DNA from: Laccaria trichodermophora
Lineage: Eukaryota; Basidiomycota; Agaricomycetes; Agaricales; Hydnangiaceae
Direction: 5' to 3'
Length of the DNA: 64,000 bases
Assembly (NCBI GenBank): GCA_018417955.1
Contig: JACTVC010000016.1
Location: 930,001 to 994,000 of the forward strand
Shown here piece by piece: positions 10,733-20,042 of the stretch. Each line of letters starts with the position of its first letter. Position 1 is the stretch's first letter. A program made the position numbers and the translations under genes. The notes beneath the pieces were generated by a model, which did no database searches, was not told the DNA's origin, and was given only the letters and a program-made list of their open reading frames with translations.

Positions 10733-12832
10733 TCAACGAGGAGGGAAATTCTCATGGACTATAATCGTTTGAGTTGTTGGGGTCCAGAATTTCCTGTTCA
10801 TAAAGCATTGGGGGTAGCAGTCACTCATGCAAATGCAGTGGGCATAACTCATGTCAATTGGGAGAGATGACAGTGGACTGGTCGTTAGTGAGGAGTGGTC
10901 GTTCAGCTGAGTAACGTTGTCACCCTCGAAAGCTGCAGGATTTTGCACTAACGAGATTGCTGGGGTGGTGGCAGATTGACTGACTGGGTCGACGGTCGGT
11001 TCGCCTTTGCACAATTGAGAGCTTGTATAGATGATAGGACATTGATGGAATGGAAATTTCTCTGGGAATACGGCCACTTGGCTCATCTGCAAGAGGTTCT
11101 GGCTTCCAAGGGCCTGCCGCTGGCAGTTCCTCGTGTAACTACTGTGGGCATAGCTTGTGTTGGAGGGGAGAGTCTGTTCCTTTGGTGTCATTAGGGTTTT
11201 TGGAGGCTGTGAGCTGTTGTCTGCCGTAATTGAGTCATGCTCCTTGAAAGGGGCAGATAATCGTGTTATCACGGATATCGGAGGCACGATATGGTCATCT
11301 GTTGAATTTGGGTGGACACCCTCAAAATTGTCGAGCTTGTGTGCTGATGTGGGTGGGGTAGGTGGAGAGTCGACATTCATCGCAGCCAAGTTGTTACCCT
11401 CAGAAGTGGCAATTATTTGCACTATCGAGAGTATGGGAATGACTTGAGTGGTTTGATAGTTTGTTGCCTCATCTTCACATGGACTAGTCGAAGACAAGGA
11501 GCTGTCGATCATCCAAGGGGTGCTGTCATCCTTGTAAGCTGCGAGATTTTGCACTAACAAGGATTCTAGGAAGGTTTGGCTGGATAGATCGTCAATTGGC
11601 TCAATTTCGCACCATAGTGGGTTTGACAGTGGAATGGACTTCCAGTCTTTGAGGATCAGATGATGGCAGTTCCCTGTGCAACTGCTGCAGGCATAGCTGT
11701 CGGTTGGGAGAGATTGTTTCCTTGAAGTTGCCAGGGTTATTGCAGGCCTAGAATCATTGTTTGGCGTGGTCAAGTTGTTACCCTCAAAAGCAGTGGGTAT
11801 TCGGACTAGTGAGGGTAAGGGTGACACAGAGCCGCTGCCCTCGAAAGCAGCGGGCTTTCGCGCTAACAAGAATGGGGAAGGAGTGGGAATGTTGTGTGGA
11901 ATGTGGCCAACGGTCTTCTCATTTTCACACAGAGTAATCGAGGGTGATGAGCTGTCGATCAGCTGAGGGACACTGTTGCCCTTGAAGGCTGCGAGACTTC
12001 GTGCTGACAAGGTTTCTGGGGGGAATTGTCTGGCTAGGTTGATGGTCGACTCATTTTCGTGCAGTTGAGAGCTTGACTGCAAGTGGGAGTCCTGGCTTTC
12101 AAGGCTCTGACGATGGCAGTTCTTCGTGCAACTGCTGCAGGCATGGCTCATGTCGGTTGGGAGAGGTTGAGTCTTTGATGTTGCCAGGGTTATTGAAAGC
12201 CTAGAACTGTTATTCATTGTAGCCAAGTTGTTACCCTCGGAAGCAGCGGGTATTCGCGCTAATGTGGGCAAAGGAGATACAGAGCCTTTGCCCTTGAAAG
12301 CAGTGGGTATTCGTGCTAACGAGGGTGTGGGAGCATTGTGTGAGGCATGGTCAATGGTTTTCTCACCTGTGTTAGGGTTTAAGTTTACTTGGGATTTGGG
12401 AAATCTGGAAACTGTCGTGAGTTGACAGGATCTGTCAATCAGACTTGCCTTATGTAGTTTCTCTGAGTCATTGCACTCCAGGACTTCATCTTGATGAAGT
12501 CCACAGTGCCCCCACCATTGTGAAACTGTAGGGCGAATCGGGACTTCTCGATGAAGGCATGAGTGCGAGATGGTGGTGGAGAATATTCGTGGTACATGTG
12601 AAAGAGTTTGTAACATGGTGCCGCTAAGTGGTACCACGTGTAGTTTATCCTGTGACCCAGGAACTGGGGCGCGGTCACCCGGCACAGGACTCTTGTATCC
12701 CAGAGGGGAGGCGTATGGCTGCCTAGCCATACAGAAAGGGTGTGACTCTGTCCACATGTAATATATAATGTGGTTGCAAAGTGAGTATATTTGTTGTAAA
12801 CACAATGCTATACAACATGGGAATAAATACAT
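10733..12832 (-). CDS. Longest uninterrupted N-terminal part of the giant frame (699 codons)
   Basis: The open stretch has no stop for 699 codons. Residues 1-23 lie in the LTR and look hydrophobic. From about residue 140 there are three long imperfect repeats of roughly 150-200 residues. Each contains the L-A-R-I-P-x-A-F-E-G-N-N module, a Ser/Asn/Thr-rich spacer, T-L-A-T-S-K, and the Cys cluster ACSSCTxNCH. One downstream copy has lost Cys residues (SYAHSSYTRNCQ). No signal, membrane or catalytic feature beyond this was recognised. Function is unknown. Confidence 0.45.
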   Translation of the reverse strand: MYLFPCCIALCLQQIYSLCNHIIYYMWTESHPFCMARQPYASPLGYKSPVPGDRAPVPGSQDKLHVVPLSGTMLQTLSHVPRIFSTTISHSCLHREVPIRPTVSQWWGHCGLHQDEVLECNDSEKLHKASLIDRSCQLTTVSRFPKSQVNLNPNTGEKTIDHASHNAPTPSLARIPTAFKGKGSVSPLPTLARIPAASEGNNLATMNNSSRLSITLATSKTQPLPTDMSHACSSCTKNCHRQSLESQDSHLQSSSQLHENESTINLARQFPPETLSARSLAAFKGNSVPQLIDSSSPSITLCENEKTVGHIPHNIPTPSPFLLARKPAAFEGSGSVSPLPSLVRIPTAFEGNNLTTPNNDSRPAITLATSRKQSLPTDSYACSSCTGNCHHLILKDWKSIPLSNPLWCEIEPIDDLSSQTFLESLLVQNLAAYKDDSTPWMIDSSLSSTSPCEDEATNYQTTQVIPILSIVQIIATSEGNNLAAMNVDSPPTPPTSAHKLDNFEGVHPNSTDDHIVPPISVITRLSAPFKEHDSITADNSSQPPKTLMTPKEQTLPSNTSYAHSSYTRNCQRQALGSQNLLQMSQVAVFPEKFPFHQCPIIYTSSQLCKGEPTVDPVSQSATTPAISLVQNPAAFEGDNVTQLNDHSSLTTSPLSSLPIDMSYAHCICMSDCYPQCFMNRKFWTPTTQTIIVHENFPPR

Positions 12833-12886
12833 GTAAATACAATGATGCTAGATCACGCAAAGAGTATATACTACTATGCTGTTACA
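12757..12886 (-). repeat. 5' LTR of the 12.3-kb element
   Basis: This 130-bp direct repeat of 546-674 begins TGTAACAGC on the minus strand and ends ATATTACA. Sequence right after it on the minus strand begins TGTGGACAGAG, where a primer-binding site would be expected. I could not match it to a specific tRNA. Confidence 0.7.
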
Positions 12887-13654
12887 ATCTACCAGATAAT
12901 TATACAACCATCTAAACAACGGAGAAAAAAAAGGAACACACCAGCCATATGATATTCTTTCCAGTAGATAGGGTAAAAGTTTCTGGGTGATATGGTCAAG
13001 TGTAAGACTTGCTCATTATTCATACAAGTGCTTGAAAATATCCTACATAGAAAGACATAATCTATCCAAAGCTTCAGCTGAAATTTCAAACATTAATAAG
13101 TGCCACAATTTAAAATTATGTTTGTCAAAGCAATGAGATACTATTCTTTTGTTTCAAGACTTCAGATTTCTTATACTCTGGAGTTAATTCCCTCCAAAAC
13201 ATGAGAAATGTCTGTTGGATTTCTCAGGGTTATTTCTATGGGATTTCTGTACCAATTTTTTCAATTGTTTTGGCAGTTGACAAAAATTGCCATAACCCCC
13301 CATTCCATTTTGGTAGGTGGAAAGCCTATGACCTGTGACTGCTGAATTGATAAAATGGCACAGTAGCAAGTCCAGAATTCAAACATGTCAATTTGAACTG
13401 ATGTTGTTGATTTAACAATTTTTTTGGACAGTAAAATGCATAAACATTTGGTAGTTCATACTCATGTAATAATCTCAATATAATCTCGATTTTATATAAT
13501 GTAAAGATGTAGCAGAAGACTGCAGAGAGGGCAAGTATTACAGGAGCAGACTGGAGATTACATAGCCACTTGCTATCACATAAGCACATAGCCACCTGCT
13601 ATTATGTAATAGCAGCTACAAACACCAGTAGACTGCCCCATTTTCTATCTGCCA
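12887..13654. other. AT-rich spacer, no gene seen
   Basis: The stretch is AT-rich and CpG-poor, with only short random frames. I see no repeat boundary, RNA gene or motif that can be supported. Confidence 0.4.
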
Positions 13655-13950
13655 TGAGTACTAGATAAAGAAGGTCAGCTAGGCCCACGTTCGTAGAGTC
13701 TACTTGTAGGCACCACATATACATCAGTCCAACAGGTGTATTTGGCACCAACAACAGACTTTATTCTCTCATTGTGAACCCTGCAGGTGCCATACAAACC
13801 CAACACTAGAAGTCGAGCCCACTCACCAAAGACAGCAACTACTGAGGAATGAGAAAGAAGAAGATGAGGGCTTGGAGAAGAACTGGAGTCAAGAGTTGGA
13901 AAAGCCCAGGCACGTTCATATTTGTAAAAATAGACACATGCCTTCATGTG
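13655..13950. repeat. CpG-decayed copy of the 49.8-kb repeat
   Basis: About 295 bp align with 49785-50085 in the same orientation, from the shared motif ccacgttcgtagagtc to gtaaaaatagacaca. Most differences are CpG in the 49.8-kb copy changed to TpG or CpA here. For example ggcgcgttcggcgcc there is ggtgtatttggcacc here. No ends or target duplication were resolved, so the class of repeat is unknown. Confidence 0.7.
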
Positions 13951-14260
13951 ACCGTTGTGTGACTATGGTGACTGCGAGGTAACTGTAGCATAGAGGTCGG
14001 GCACAATGAGGGTTTAGCAAACACAATAGACCATTTAAGACTTTGGTATTCACTGGGGTATTTACTTGACAGTCTGGGGTCTTATACTGTACTAATATGA
14101 CCACTTCTTCATGTCATGCATCACAAAGGGTTGTGAAGGAAGGGAAGTAGAGTGCAGTGACTTGGCAAAAGTGTTGCATCACATGAAATGTCCTATGTCT
14201 CCCCCCATCTCACACATGTGATGTGCTGGCAATCACCGGCAACCCATATAGGGCAATCCT

Positions 14261-14295
14261 CTGACTTAGGGCAATGTGCCATTGCCCTAAGTCAG
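14261..14295. repeat. Perfect 16-bp hairpin
   Basis: The stem CTGACTTAGGGCAATG (14261-14276) is followed by a 3-base loop and its exact complement (14280-14295). The stem contains TTAGGG/CCCTAA, the usual fungal telomere unit, and lies next to CCCTAA-rich minisatellite DNA. Confidence 0.75.
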
Positions 14296-14336
14296 CTCGA
14301 GCACCTAACCTACCCTAACCACCTAACCTTACCAAG

Positions 14337-14550
14337 AATGCACTACCACGCAGAGAGAAAAATATCCCTATCCCTAACTGTGAACCCTAACAACTAACCT
14401 AACAAGAACACGCTACCGCACAGAGAGAAAAATAACCCTATCCCTAACCATGAAACACTAACAACTAACCTAACAGGAATGCACTACCACATGGAGAGAA
14501 AAATAACCCCCATCCCTAACCTTAACTCTAACTAACCTCTAACCTAACCA
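14337..14550. repeat. 70-bp minisatellite with CCCTAAC motifs
   Basis: Three tandem units of about 70 bp start at 14337, 14407 and 14478. Each has a shared core cagagagaaaaatA followed by ccctatccctaac and ending actaacctaac. The C-rich telomere-like heptamer ccctaac recurs irregularly in and before the array. It is not a pure telomere tract. Confidence 0.75.
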
Positions 14551-14592
14551 ATGAGTAATTGTTTGATACATAAAAAAAGAAATGGAGCATAG

Positions 14593-14658
14593 AGAATTGA
14601 ACACAAGACACTTTGGTAAGAGTACTAAATTCAGTGTGATTAACCACTCTGCCAAACC
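14593..14658 (-). tRNA. tRNA-like (Leu-like) pseudogene with Pol III terminator
   Basis: On the minus strand, TGGCAGAGTGG (14644-14654) fits the A box and TGTTCAATTCT (14593-14603) approximates the B box. Between them a loop with TTTAG suggests a leucine-type tRNA. About 10 bases past the B box comes TTTTTTT, a Pol III stop. The 3' acceptor strand does not pair with GGTTTGG, so it is decayed or a tRNA-derived (SINE-like) sequence rather than a working tRNA. Confidence 0.4.
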
Positions 14659-15271
14659 AGCATTTGTTTTCTGTGTTCATCATGCACTATATGCTAGTGT
14701 ACCCTCCCACAGCCTATCATCTTTCCTTTTCAGGAAAGTGAGATGGGAGAGCTGGGCCATTTCATCACATGAGTTGATTGAACAATCTGTTCACTATGCA
14801 CATTGTGAGCACCCTTTCACCTTCAAATTAGGGGTGGTAAATGGTTTAGATATAGTCTAAATGTGTCAAATTATTTGTATCCAGAGCCCATATTAAACAA
14901 GCAATCCATGTAGCATTGAAAAAAGGTGGTGCATGACTTTTGCTGGGTGTCATGTGAAGACATCCTTTGTGGTCGGAAATGCCAGTTGAGCATTCAATAG
15001 CTACAGTAAATAGTCATACAATCAATAGCAAGTCTCTCCTCCACCCACCTTTTGAATTGCATCCACCTGATCTGGAACGCTGTCATACAAATGTGTAATA
15101 TAGTCAATGTCAATCCTTGTCTATTCCTCCTGTAATGCCTTCCATAGCAGATTCCTCACATGCACCATGTGATCAAGGTGACTCCATAGATTCTCGATGA
15201 TGTTCATGTCAGGTGAATTAGGTGGCCAAGCAAGGACATTGATGTGATTAGAGGTGAACCAAGCTTTTGCA

Positions 15272-15842
15272 TAGTGTTTGAAAGTCCAGCCTGGTCCAGT
15301 CTTTTGATGCCCAGGGGCTAACCAGTCTACCCTTTTCCCAGAAGTCAAAAAGACTGGACTGGACCATAAAAGACCACGGTCTGCAGTCTTTTTGTGGTCT
15401 TTAGACTGGTTTCTGTCTGCATCAGTTTTAACCGGTCTATGACCGGTCTTTAGGCTGATATTTTAAAATTATGAATTGGTAAATTTATTAACATGTCTAC
15501 TGGCTTTAAAACGAGCCCAAGAACGTTAAATTCAGTTAGGAATTGGTGTTTTTATAAAATAAATCTGGTACATCTACTATTTCCAGAAATATTTTACAAT
15601 TTAATTCATATGTCTCTCGATTCTTTACCAAATTGTATGTTCTTGGGTGTGTTTTAAAGGGTATTTAAGGGGCTACAAAAGACCGGTCCAAACCGGTCTT
15701 GACCGGTTCACGTTAACCGGTTTTTTTGCGGGCTTAACATCTCAAAAATAAAAGACCATAATCACAGGTCTGGTCTTTTGCGGTCTTGGTCCAGTCTGGT
15801 TACAGTTTTTTTCCAGTCATGAGACCAGACTTCTAAACACTA
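15272..15842. mobile_element. hAT-type MITE, ACCGGT family, copy 2
   Basis: The 571-bp insertion has a perfect 8-bp duplication cttttgca (15264-15271 and 15843-15850). Its ends are TAGTGTTTGAAAGTCC and the inverted GACTTCTAAACACTA. The interior carries clustered accggtc/gaccggt hexamers and no open frame. It sits inside the transposase remnant. Confidence 0.85.
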
Positions 15843-15905
15843 CTTTTGCAAACTTCAACATGTGCTTTAGGTCACTATCTTGCTGGAAATAGATGGCCTG
15901 AGGCC

Positions 15906-17039
15906 AGGCTCCAAAATGCAGCCGCTCGTATCGCTCAATGAGTCTCTACATACTATTAGCGGTATGACAAATCTTATGATCAGATCATTGATGGGAGTGA
16001 ACAAATAAACAGAACTAAGGACTCGAGCTCGCGATAGAGAGGCTGCCGGAAAGGTTGTGTGGGGAACTCCGAAATCATTGATTAACCCTAACATTGGGTC
16101 CCAACCCAAGGCCTTTTTGGGCTGTGTGACAGATTCTCATACAGCAGCAGTACTTGGTAGAGAGGCTATGGAACACGTAGTACAGAACTGTGCCATGGTA
16201 GGCCACCATAGCATACTCGTCATACTCCAACTTGTAATGTCATGTTAAGTTCAATATATACATATCTACTGGCTATAAAAGCTCTGTTGTTGTAGAACTA
16301 ACTACCAGTTCAACTCCCAGTGATTCAAGTTGGCAGCATACATGATTGAAGAACTTTCCCTCCAGAAACAAGTGCTCTGCTTGAGTATCATGATGCGTAG
16401 CACCACCGGGAGAACCCTCCTCACATTGTATGCCTACGACAACCTTGGCAAACCAAATCGTACACCGAGCGTGCGAGACCCACAGAACCAGGTCACTTTG
16501 GTATCTGGAGACCTCCTTACCATCCAACATCTATGCAGCTTGCAAATGACCTGGGCAGAGGAATCAATGCCAGTTTATGGTGCCTGTTATAGGCCTCTTC
16601 CACCTCAAAATGGTGTGCGCCAGTGCGATGTGGCGAGTCTTCATCAAAAGAAAGGAATTGGGTTTGAATAACTTGATAGCGCACATCTGTCAGCCAAAGG
16701 AACAATGTGTCCATTCTCGAGATATAGCCGTACTTAGAAAAATGATACCAGTTGAAGATGGCATAGATGATGTGCTCAAAGCACCTGTAGATTAGGTGTA
16801 AACAGTGTTGGTGACCAAAATGTGACACGCCAGAGATTGGGACCCAACGCTAGGGTTAATCAATGATCTCCGAGTTCCCCGCGCAACCTTTCTGGCAGCC
16901 TCTCTATCGCGAGCTCGAGTCCTTAGTTTTGTTTATTTGTTCACTCGCATCAATGATCACATCATAAGTAAGATTTGTCATAGCGCTAATGGTATGTAGA
17001 GACTCATCGAGCGATATGAGTGGCTGCATTTTGGAGCCT
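15906..17039. mobile_element. MULE-like non-autonomous element with ~200-bp TIRs
   Basis: Terminal inverted repeats of about 200 bp start AGGCTCCAAAATGCAGCC at both ends. The insertion is flanked by the 11-bp direct repeat ggcctgaggcc (15895-15905 and 17040-17050). Long TIRs and a 9-11 bp duplication are the hallmarks of Mutator-like elements. The 750-bp centre (about 16105-16830) holds no transposase but does hold unrelated coding-like minus-strand sequence, so it may be a Pack-MULE-like carrier. That reading is inference. Confidence 0.75.
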
Positions 17040-17739
17040 GGCCTGAGGCCTAACACTGTAGTCACATAGGGTACCCAAGAGGTTGTCATTCAAAATGGTG
17101 ACATATTTTGACACATCCATGATTCCATCAATGCGGTGCAGACAGCCAACACTGTAGGGTGTGATGCACCCCCAAACTATCACACTCCCTCCACACTTCA
17201 TTGTCTTCTGGGTGTTACAGTCTCTCAACTCCTCCCCAGGCCTTCTCCAGCACCACTCCTGCCCATCTGACCCAAAAAGATTGAATTTGGACTCATCTGA
17301 ATACCAAACAGCCTGCCAGTTGTCCTTCTGCCATAATCCATGGGCAAATGCCCACTTCCTTCACTTCCTCTTGTGTATCAGTGTCAGCAGAGGCTTCTTG
17401 CAAAGTATTTGCACATTAAAGCCATGTCTTTCAAGCTCCCATCACAGCATATCAACGGTGACATTCAGAAATTCCTTCTGTTGGAGGTCTGTCGCATTGT
17501 GTGCTGATCCACTGGAGAGCTTTCATAGGGCAATACACATGTTGTAGTCATTCAACTTGTGTGGGTGACCTGACCGATGCTTCTTCTCATAAAATTTTCG
17601 GGTTCTGCTATAACGGCCATATATGCAAGAGACTGTAGATGGGTCGACATTTTCCTTCTCTGCCACATCATGATTGGTGTGCGCAAGGTCTTTGAGTTGA
17701 ACAATGCATGATTTCTTTGTAGGTGTAGTCTTGGTCATG

Positions 17740-17905
17740 CCTCAGTGCACCTCAGGACAACCTCAGGTTGCTCCTGGGAAATCAAAAAAAGGAACCTGTA
17801 CCTGGGGGCAACCTGATGCCCTGAGTTCTGTGACAGCCTCTGGGTATCCAGGGTAGACCCTGGATACCCTCAGGGAAGAAGTGATTTTCCTGATGAGCCA
17901 TCAGT
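17740..17905. other. Short repeat-like spacer
   Basis: This spacer separates the Tc1 remnant from the next element. It contains inverted motifs such as agggtagaccctggataccct and a ctcaggacaacctcagg repeat. No gene is visible. Confidence 0.3.
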
Positions 17906-18044
17906 GTGATACAGGATTGGAAGGGAATGCCCAGAGGTCATAGTCAAACAATGGTATATAGCTAGAATTGGATATCTTACATAATTAATTGATCTTTTGT
18001 CTTGAATCACCATCTTGTCAGCAGTCTTGCCATCCTCTTGCACT

Positions 18045-19058
18045 TAGTGCTTGGAAGTCCAGTCCAGTCCGGTCTTTTGTCCAAATTTGACAAGACCGGG
18101 ACTGAGACTGGTCTTCACAGGTTGAAGAGCCACGAAAAACTGGACTGAACCGATGTCAACCGGTTCAGTGCGGTTTTCATCAGTTTTTTACGGTTGAAGG
18201 ACTGGTCTCAACCAGTTGAGAACCGGTCTCGTAGCTACTGACATGGGGAAAATATGTATGTAATTTACTAAATAAACTAGTACTACACAAGGGTGAACAA
18301 GGGGGAAAGGGGGGGGGGGGACCACTTGTGCATCCTTGTTGTTGTCCGTCATCGCCTGTCTCATACTCTTTGCATGGTCCTCAGTCATCCATCGTCGTTG
18401 TGGTTGTCTGTGGTTGTTGTCGTCATCTGTCGTCAGTGCCATGTCGTGTCGTTGTTGGTCGTCACATGTTGTTGTCAATGCCGAAGGAGGCAGAGGGGAA
18501 AGGAGTGATGTGGCAGTGGTTGATATTGATGTGTGAGGCAGCTGTCGATGTTGTTTAGCCCACATCACTGCCACATCGCATCATCGTCGTCTGCCTGTCT
18601 CCATTGTCATTGCATGGCCATTGTCGTGTGTTGTTGTCAACGCCAAAGGAGGCAGAGGGCGAGGGGGTAATGTGGCAGTGGTTGGCAGTGGTCGATGTTG
18701 TTGCATGAGGCAACGGTCGATGTCGTTTAGCCCATGGTGGGTGCTCACAATGCGAGGTGGTGGTCACAAAGGGTGGTGATGGTGATGGGGATGGTGGTGA
18801 TGGGAAGAGAGTGTGTTTGTATTTGGATATGAGTTCTGTTTGGTTACAAGTTTTGTTTGTTTACGAGTTCCAGTAAAACCGGTTAAGACCAGTTAGACCA
18901 GTCTTTTGTCGGTCTTCAATTTTCCGAAATCATGAGAGACCGAAGACCGGACTGTGGTTGCGGTCTTTGACAGTCCTGGGAATTTCCAGTCTTGGGCAGT
19001 CTTGGTCCAGTCCAGTCTCAGTCTTTTTTCAGTCTTGGGACTGGACTTCCAAGCACTA
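18045..19058. mobile_element. hAT-type MITE, ACCGGT family, copy 3 with low-complexity cargo
   Basis: Perfect 8-bp duplications cttgcact flank it (18037-18044 and 19059-19066). The ends are TAGTGCTTGGAAGTCC and its inverse. A paralogous empty site with one copy, cttgccct, is at 53367-53374. At 1,014 bp it is longer than its relatives because the centre (about 18290-18830) is a G/T-rich low-complexity insert with a roughly 190-bp tandem duplication around tttagccca. Confidence 0.85.
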
Positions 19059-19146
19059 CTTGCACTACATGTAGTGCTTTGTATATCTGTACTTCCTACA
19101 GTATGCATAATCATGTTGGGCCAGCTGAGTATCTTGTAACTGCTCA

Positions 19147-19545
19147 CACTTGAGACAGGGTCCAATGTTTGATCTAGGCAAAGGTACCTCCATAACCATT
19201 GACACTCCTAGAATAATAAAGCTGTTGTGTATGCCAAAAACATTGATTAACAAAAATTTAAACTGTTGAACAATAAGAACATCAGCCATATTGACAGACC
19301 AATTCTGTTATTTTATTCTTTAACATATTCTTCAGCTGAGTGGTGTTGCCATGGCTACCAAGACTATTTCTCAAAGACATTGTTTGAATATGCAAATTGA
19401 ATGTGGTTAAAGTTCTTATTGTTCTTCATTTTCTAATTTTGAAAATCAATGTTTTTGGGATGCACATTCACTTCATTATTTTTCAAGTGGCCACAATCAA
19501 GGAAGTACATTTGTGCTAATTATTTATTAGGCCCTGCCTCAAGTG
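19147..19545. mobile_element. CACTTGAG-ended MITE, copy 1
   Basis: The 399-bp element has ends CACTTGAGACAGGGTCC and CCCTGCCTCAAGTG (inverted). A 3-bp duplication tca lies on each side. The paralogous empty site at 53452-53454 carries one tca. CAC termini with a 3-bp duplication suit the CACTA (CMC) or PIF/Harbinger groups. No transposase is encoded. Confidence 0.7.
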
Positions 19546-20042
19546 TCATTGCTCACTCATGGGTGTTGATCCCAGATCCACCCATTCTTGCCTAGATCCA
19601 CCCATTCTTGCCTCCTTCCCTCTTGGCTTCAGCTATGTGAGAAGTTCAGAGTGAATGCTTCACAATCAGTTTTGGGATGATAGGCACTTGACATTTTTTA
19701 TTTAGTTCCAATCAGCTAACCATGATTGGTGTTGATATTGGCTGCAATCACAATGTTCTGATTTGATTGATATTGGTGAATACACTTGAGGCAGGACTTA
19801 ATAAATGATCAGGACAAATGTACCTCCTTGATTGTGGCCACTTGAAAAATAATGAAGCAAATATGCATCCTGAAAACATTAATTCTCAAAATTTGAAAAT
19901 GAAGAACAATAAGAACTTCAACCACATTTAATTTGCATATTCAAACAATGTCTTTGAGAAATAGTCTTGGTAGCTATGGAAATGCCACTCAGCTGAAGAA
20001 TATGTTAAAGAATAAAATAATGGAATTGGTCTGTCAATATGG

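Larger units (their letters stand above)
1272..12832 (-). pseudogene. Giant repeat-rich reading frame of unknown function, interrupted only by TGA
   Basis: One frame runs from an ATG in the 5' LTR (12832) to a TAG at 1272-1274, about 3,640 codons once the hAT insertion at 4228-4863 and one target copy are removed. Sixteen internal stops were found, all TGA, at + strand positions 10733, 10715, 10505, 7523, 7271, 6935, 6182, 5576, 4973, 3924, 3234, 3045, 2817, 2331, 1635 and 1617. The first half is built of tandem, diverged repeats around L-A-R-I-P-x-A-F-E-G-N-N, with a Cys motif S-C-T-x-N-C. The second half is not obviously repetitive. At 10505 the stop replaces the Arg of that motif, which is CGA in copies near 11796, 12243 and 12310. 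I recognise no domain, and CGA to TGA deamination decay is inferred. A start downstream of the LTR, at MWTESH, is equally possible. Confidence 0.65.
546..12886 (-). mobile_element. LTR-bounded element, 12.3 kb, no recognisable pol
   Basis: Two direct repeats of about 130 bp bound the segment. Read on the minus strand each begins TGTAACRGC and ends in TACA, with the TG...CA ends of LTRs. Just inside the low-coordinate LTR lies a purine run (minus CAGGGGGG) placed as a polypurine tract, so transcription would run from 12886 down to 546. The interior is occupied by one giant minus-strand frame. I could not find protease, reverse transcriptase, RNase H or integrase motifs in it. The size, short LTRs and missing pol recall large non-autonomous retrotransposon derivatives, but a coding interior is atypical of those. 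No target-site duplication is visible. It could instead be a host gene caught between two LTRs. Confidence 0.6.
14155..14955. mobile_element. Possible Tc1/mariner-like MITE
   Basis: The left end reads CAGTGACTTGGCAAAAGTG. A diverged inverted counterpart, tgacttttgctgggtgtca, lies near 14930-14955. Such GCAAAAGT-containing ends are typical of Tc1/mariner elements and match the family at 54685-55363. A clean TA duplication is not visible, and the interior holds telomere-like repeats and a tRNA-like sequence, so the pairing is tentative. Confidence 0.35.
15000..17738 (-). pseudogene. Tc1/mariner transposase remnant, split by two insertions
   Basis: The N-terminal helix-turn-helix region lies at 17523-17738 (TKTTPTKKSCIVQLKDL). 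The catalytic core follows near 17004-17228 (GGSVIVWGCIT). The second Asp box IYFQQDSD is at about 15870-15895 and the terminal box [15 protein letters not shown] at 15180-15235. DDE transposases of this family cut and paste at TA sites. The frame has several stops between 17160 and 17500. It is cut by a MULE-like element (15906-17039) and a hAT MITE (15272-15842). Removing the MULE plus one copy of its duplication joins CDYSV to RPQAIYFQQD in frame. The element is dead and its own ends were not defined. Confidence 0.8.
17906..19662. mobile_element. GTGATAYAGG-ended insertion family, copy with two nested insertions
   Basis: The outer element matches 53236-53551 but is expanded by a hAT MITE (18045-19058) and a CACTTGAG element (19147-19545). 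Flanking 8-mers are ccatcagt on the left and caatcagt on the right, 7 of 8 identical. The intact relative is 316 bp. It has 8-bp duplications but only weak end inversion, so a hAT-like origin is suggested rather than shown. A short duplicated segment (cccattcttgcctagatcca) lies near its right end. Confidence 0.6.

Noticed and set aside
1272..12832. TGA read as a sense codon or selenocysteine
   Set aside because: Nuclear genes in the same window (transposase, NLR, membrane protein) use normal stops, and aligned repeats show CGA as the ancestral codon, so decay is simpler.
14261..14295. Hairpin as a transcription terminator
   Set aside because: No gene ends nearby and no T-run follows; the telomere-like context is a better description.
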